Assembly: GCA_002315765.1 (NCBI GenBank) | Contig: DCIE01000074.1 | Location: 6,903 to 13,547 of the forward strand | DNA: 6,645 nucleotides | Source: Ruminococcaceae bacterium UBA1734 | GTDB lineage: Bacteria; Bacillota; Clostridia; Oscillospirales; Acutalibacteraceae | Direction: 5' to 3' | Part shown: positions 6,022-6,645 of the stretch, piece after piece | How positions within the stretch are numbered: the stretch's first letter is position 1 | Layout: every line of letters starts with the position of its first letter | Made by a program: the position numbers and the translations under genes | The notes under the pieces: model-generated | The model's input: the letters and a program-made list of their open reading frames with translations, nothing else | Database searches by the model: none | What the model was told of the DNA's origin: nothing

Positions 6022-6097
6022 GGCCCGGTGGTCAAGAGGCCTAAGACACCGCCCTTTCACGGCGGTAACACGAGTTCGAATCTCGTCCGGGTCACCA
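6022..6097 (+). tRNA. tRNA-Glu (TTC)
   Basis: The acceptor GGCCCGG pairs with CCGGGTC (one G-U). The anticodon arm CCGCC/GGCGG holds loop CTTTCAC, anticodon TTC. The T arm is ACGAG/CTCGT around TTCGAAT, with CCA encoded. It lies three bases after tRNA-Met, so both come from one precursor. Confidence 0.95.
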
Positions 6098-6099
6098 CG

Positions 6100-6126
6100 A
6101 AGGGTCGCATAAATGCGACCCTTTTT
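6100..6126 (+). terminator. Terminator of the tRNA-Met/tRNA-Glu unit
   Basis: AAGGGTCGCA (6100-6109) pairs perfectly with TGCGACCCTT (6114-6123) around TAAA, and a T-run follows. It starts three bases after the tRNA-Glu CCA. Confidence 0.95.
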
Positions 6127-6145
6127 CCGTTTTTTAAGTTTAAAT

Positions 6146-6185
6146 GCCGGTGTGGCGGAATGGCAGACGCGACAGACTCAAAATC
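6146..6185 (+). pseudogene. Truncated tRNA-Leu (CAA), 5' half only
   Basis: The 5' acceptor strand, the D arm (GCGGAATGGCAGACGC) and the anticodon loop CTCAAAA of a tRNA-Leu are recognisable. After ACTCAAAATC the sequence no longer follows a tRNA: the 3' anticodon stem, variable arm, T arm and acceptor strand are missing. GACAGA at the 5' side has no partner. The break falls just after the anticodon, and an intact tRNA-Leu(CAA) lies about 150 bases downstream. Confidence 0.85.
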
Positions 6186-6238
6186 AAGTTCGCCGTTTTC
6201 CCTACATATCGCCGGAAGTTCAGTAATATCAAGGCTTT

Positions 6239-6322
6239 TCACAATTTAATATTTTCGATTTTTTGAAAACGACCTCCAAAACGACCTCCGTTTTCCAAGT
6301 GAGTGTTTTCGAGTAAGTTTTC
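6239..6322 (-). pseudogene. Possible remnant of an integrase C-terminal tail
   Basis: A 27-codon open stretch on the minus strand between two stops, containing GGRFGGRF and ending QKIENIKL. It has no start codon or SD of its own. The GGRFQK segment and a preceding LL-NT pattern resemble the tail downstream of the tyrosine recombinase at the right edge. It lies behind the broken tRNA-Leu as that recombinase lies behind the intact one. This suggests the leftover 3' end of an earlier integrase gene. The identification rests on short similarity only. Confidence 0.4.
6265..6289. repeat. Tandem pair of AAAACGACCTCC, third copy at 6503-6515
   Basis: GAAAACGACCTCC (6265-6277) is followed directly by AAAACGACCTCC (6278-6289). 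The 13-base form occurs once more at 6503-6515, in the same orientation. Read on the minus strand, each copy encodes GGRF in the integrase-tail frames. Confidence 0.8.
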
Positions 6323-6335
6323 TTAAAATACATTC

Positions 6336-6422
6336 GCCGGAATGATGGAATTGGCAGACGTGTTGGACTCAAAATCCAATTCTGGCAACAGAGTGCGGGT
6401 TCAAGTCCCGCTTCCGGCACCA
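6336..6422 (+). tRNA. tRNA-Leu (CAA)
   Basis: A full class II tRNA: acceptor GCCGGAA/TTCCGGC, anticodon arm TTGGA/TCCAA with loop CTCAAAA (anticodon CAA), a long variable arm (TCTG..CAGA), T arm GCGGG/CCCGC around TTCAAGT, and encoded CCA. A TAAAAT at 6324-6329 could be its -10, but the -35 is poor. It faces the integrase end at the right edge, which makes it the likely attachment site. Confidence 0.95.
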
Positions 6423-6462
6423 TCCCGAAGCCCTTATTTTCAAGGGTTTCGGGACTTTTTTT
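6423..6462 (+). terminator. Terminator of tRNA-Leu
   Basis: TCCCGAAGCCCTT (6423-6435) pairs with AAGGGTTTCGGGA (6442-6454), 13 bp with one G-U, followed by seven Ts (6456-6462). It begins directly after the CCA. Confidence 0.95.
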
Positions 6463-6488
6463 ACTCGTTTTTACCTGTCGTTTTTTGC

Positions 6489-6558
6489 TCAATTTTGCTT
6501 CTGAAAACGACCTCCGACAGTGTTCAATAGATAATCCGGTTCGCTCAACATTGCGTTT
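6489..6558 (-). pseudogene. Out-of-frame continuation of the integrase tail
   Basis: On the minus strand, right after the integrase stop, another frame reads LSEPDYLLNTVGGRFQKQN and ends at 6489. Its ATG at 6551 has no SD. The GGRFQK end resembles the tail at 6239-6322. It looks like the natural C-terminus of the integrase, separated from it by a frameshift, but it could be a chance open frame. Confidence 0.35.
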
Positions 6559-6645
6559 TTAATCCGCATTTGGGAACAAACCGACGATTGCATTGGCCGA
6601 TGCAACTTTCGACGAATAATCAAGGTGGGTGTAAATATTACTCGT
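6559..6645 (-). CDS. Tyrosine recombinase/integrase, C-terminal fragment
   Basis: The last 28 codons of a gene entering from the right. It begins TSNIYTHLDYSSKVASANAI; NIYTHLD matches the segment around the catalytic tyrosine of phage and conjugative-element integrases, where Tyr attacks the DNA strand (Tyr5 here). Such genes commonly sit next to the tRNA their element uses as attachment site, and this one points at the tRNA-Leu 140 bases away. The rest of the protein is outside the window. Its stop at 6559 may be premature, as another frame continues with an integrase-like tail. Confidence 0.8.
   Translation of the reverse strand, partial: TSNIYTHLDYSSKVASANAIVGLFPNAD

Noticed and set aside
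6057..6242. Minus-strand frame of 61 codons
   Set aside because: It is the antisense reading of tRNA-Glu and the broken tRNA-Leu, a common artefact.
6229..6530. Minus-strand 87-codon and plus-strand 62-codon frames over tRNA-Leu
   Set aside because: The segments VPEAGLEPAL and MELADVLDSKS are well-known spurious translations of tRNA genes. Only the GGRF part, in a different frame, is discussed as an integrase remnant.

Overview
The window looks like chromosomal DNA from a low-GC member of the Clostridia (Bacillota), probably near the Oscillospirales/Ruminococcaceae. Grounds: low overall GC, Shine-Dalgarno sites that match an extended AAAGGAGGTGAT anti-SD, strong TTGACA/TATAAT promoters, tRNA genes with encoded CCA, and the gene families present. 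This placement is inferred from composition and style, not from a phylogenetic marker.

Left part, minus strand, in order of transcription: a NudF-type Nudix hydrolase (2211-2783); a CaCA-family cation exchanger (993-1991) behind a yybP-ykoY manganese riboswitch with a terminator/antiterminator; a four-helix membrane protein of unknown function (332-865) ending at a clear terminator; and the first 37 codons of a NodB/CE4 polysaccharide deacetylase (1-113, cut by the window edge). Right part, plus strand: an M14 zinc peptidase (2975-3877), glmS (3988-5805) with its own promoter, then tRNA-Met and tRNA-Glu under a consensus promoter.

The most interesting feature is a pair of related structured leaders. 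One lies before the deacetylase (minus strand, about 118-226), the other before the M14 peptidase (plus strand, about 2860-2976). Both carry the same hairpin: stem GCCTC/GAGGC, a TC/AACC internal loop and a TTTC/GAAA outer stem. A second hairpin, different in sequence but similar in shape, follows. In each, one strand of that second hairpin is also perfectly complementary (15 and 17 bases) to the ribosome-binding site of its own gene. This is the layout of a translational riboswitch or similar cis-acting RNA. I cannot match the conserved hairpin to a riboswitch class I know. Both controlled genes encode hydrolases acting on cell-wall-like polymers or their fragments, with no obvious signal peptide.

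The right end (6146-6645) is a tRNA-Leu integration hot spot. A broken 5' half of tRNA-Leu(CAA) is followed by a short integrase-tail remnant. Then comes an intact tRNA-Leu(CAA) with its terminator, and then the C-terminal end of a tyrosine recombinase pointing towards it. The window probably stops just inside an integrated phage or conjugative element.
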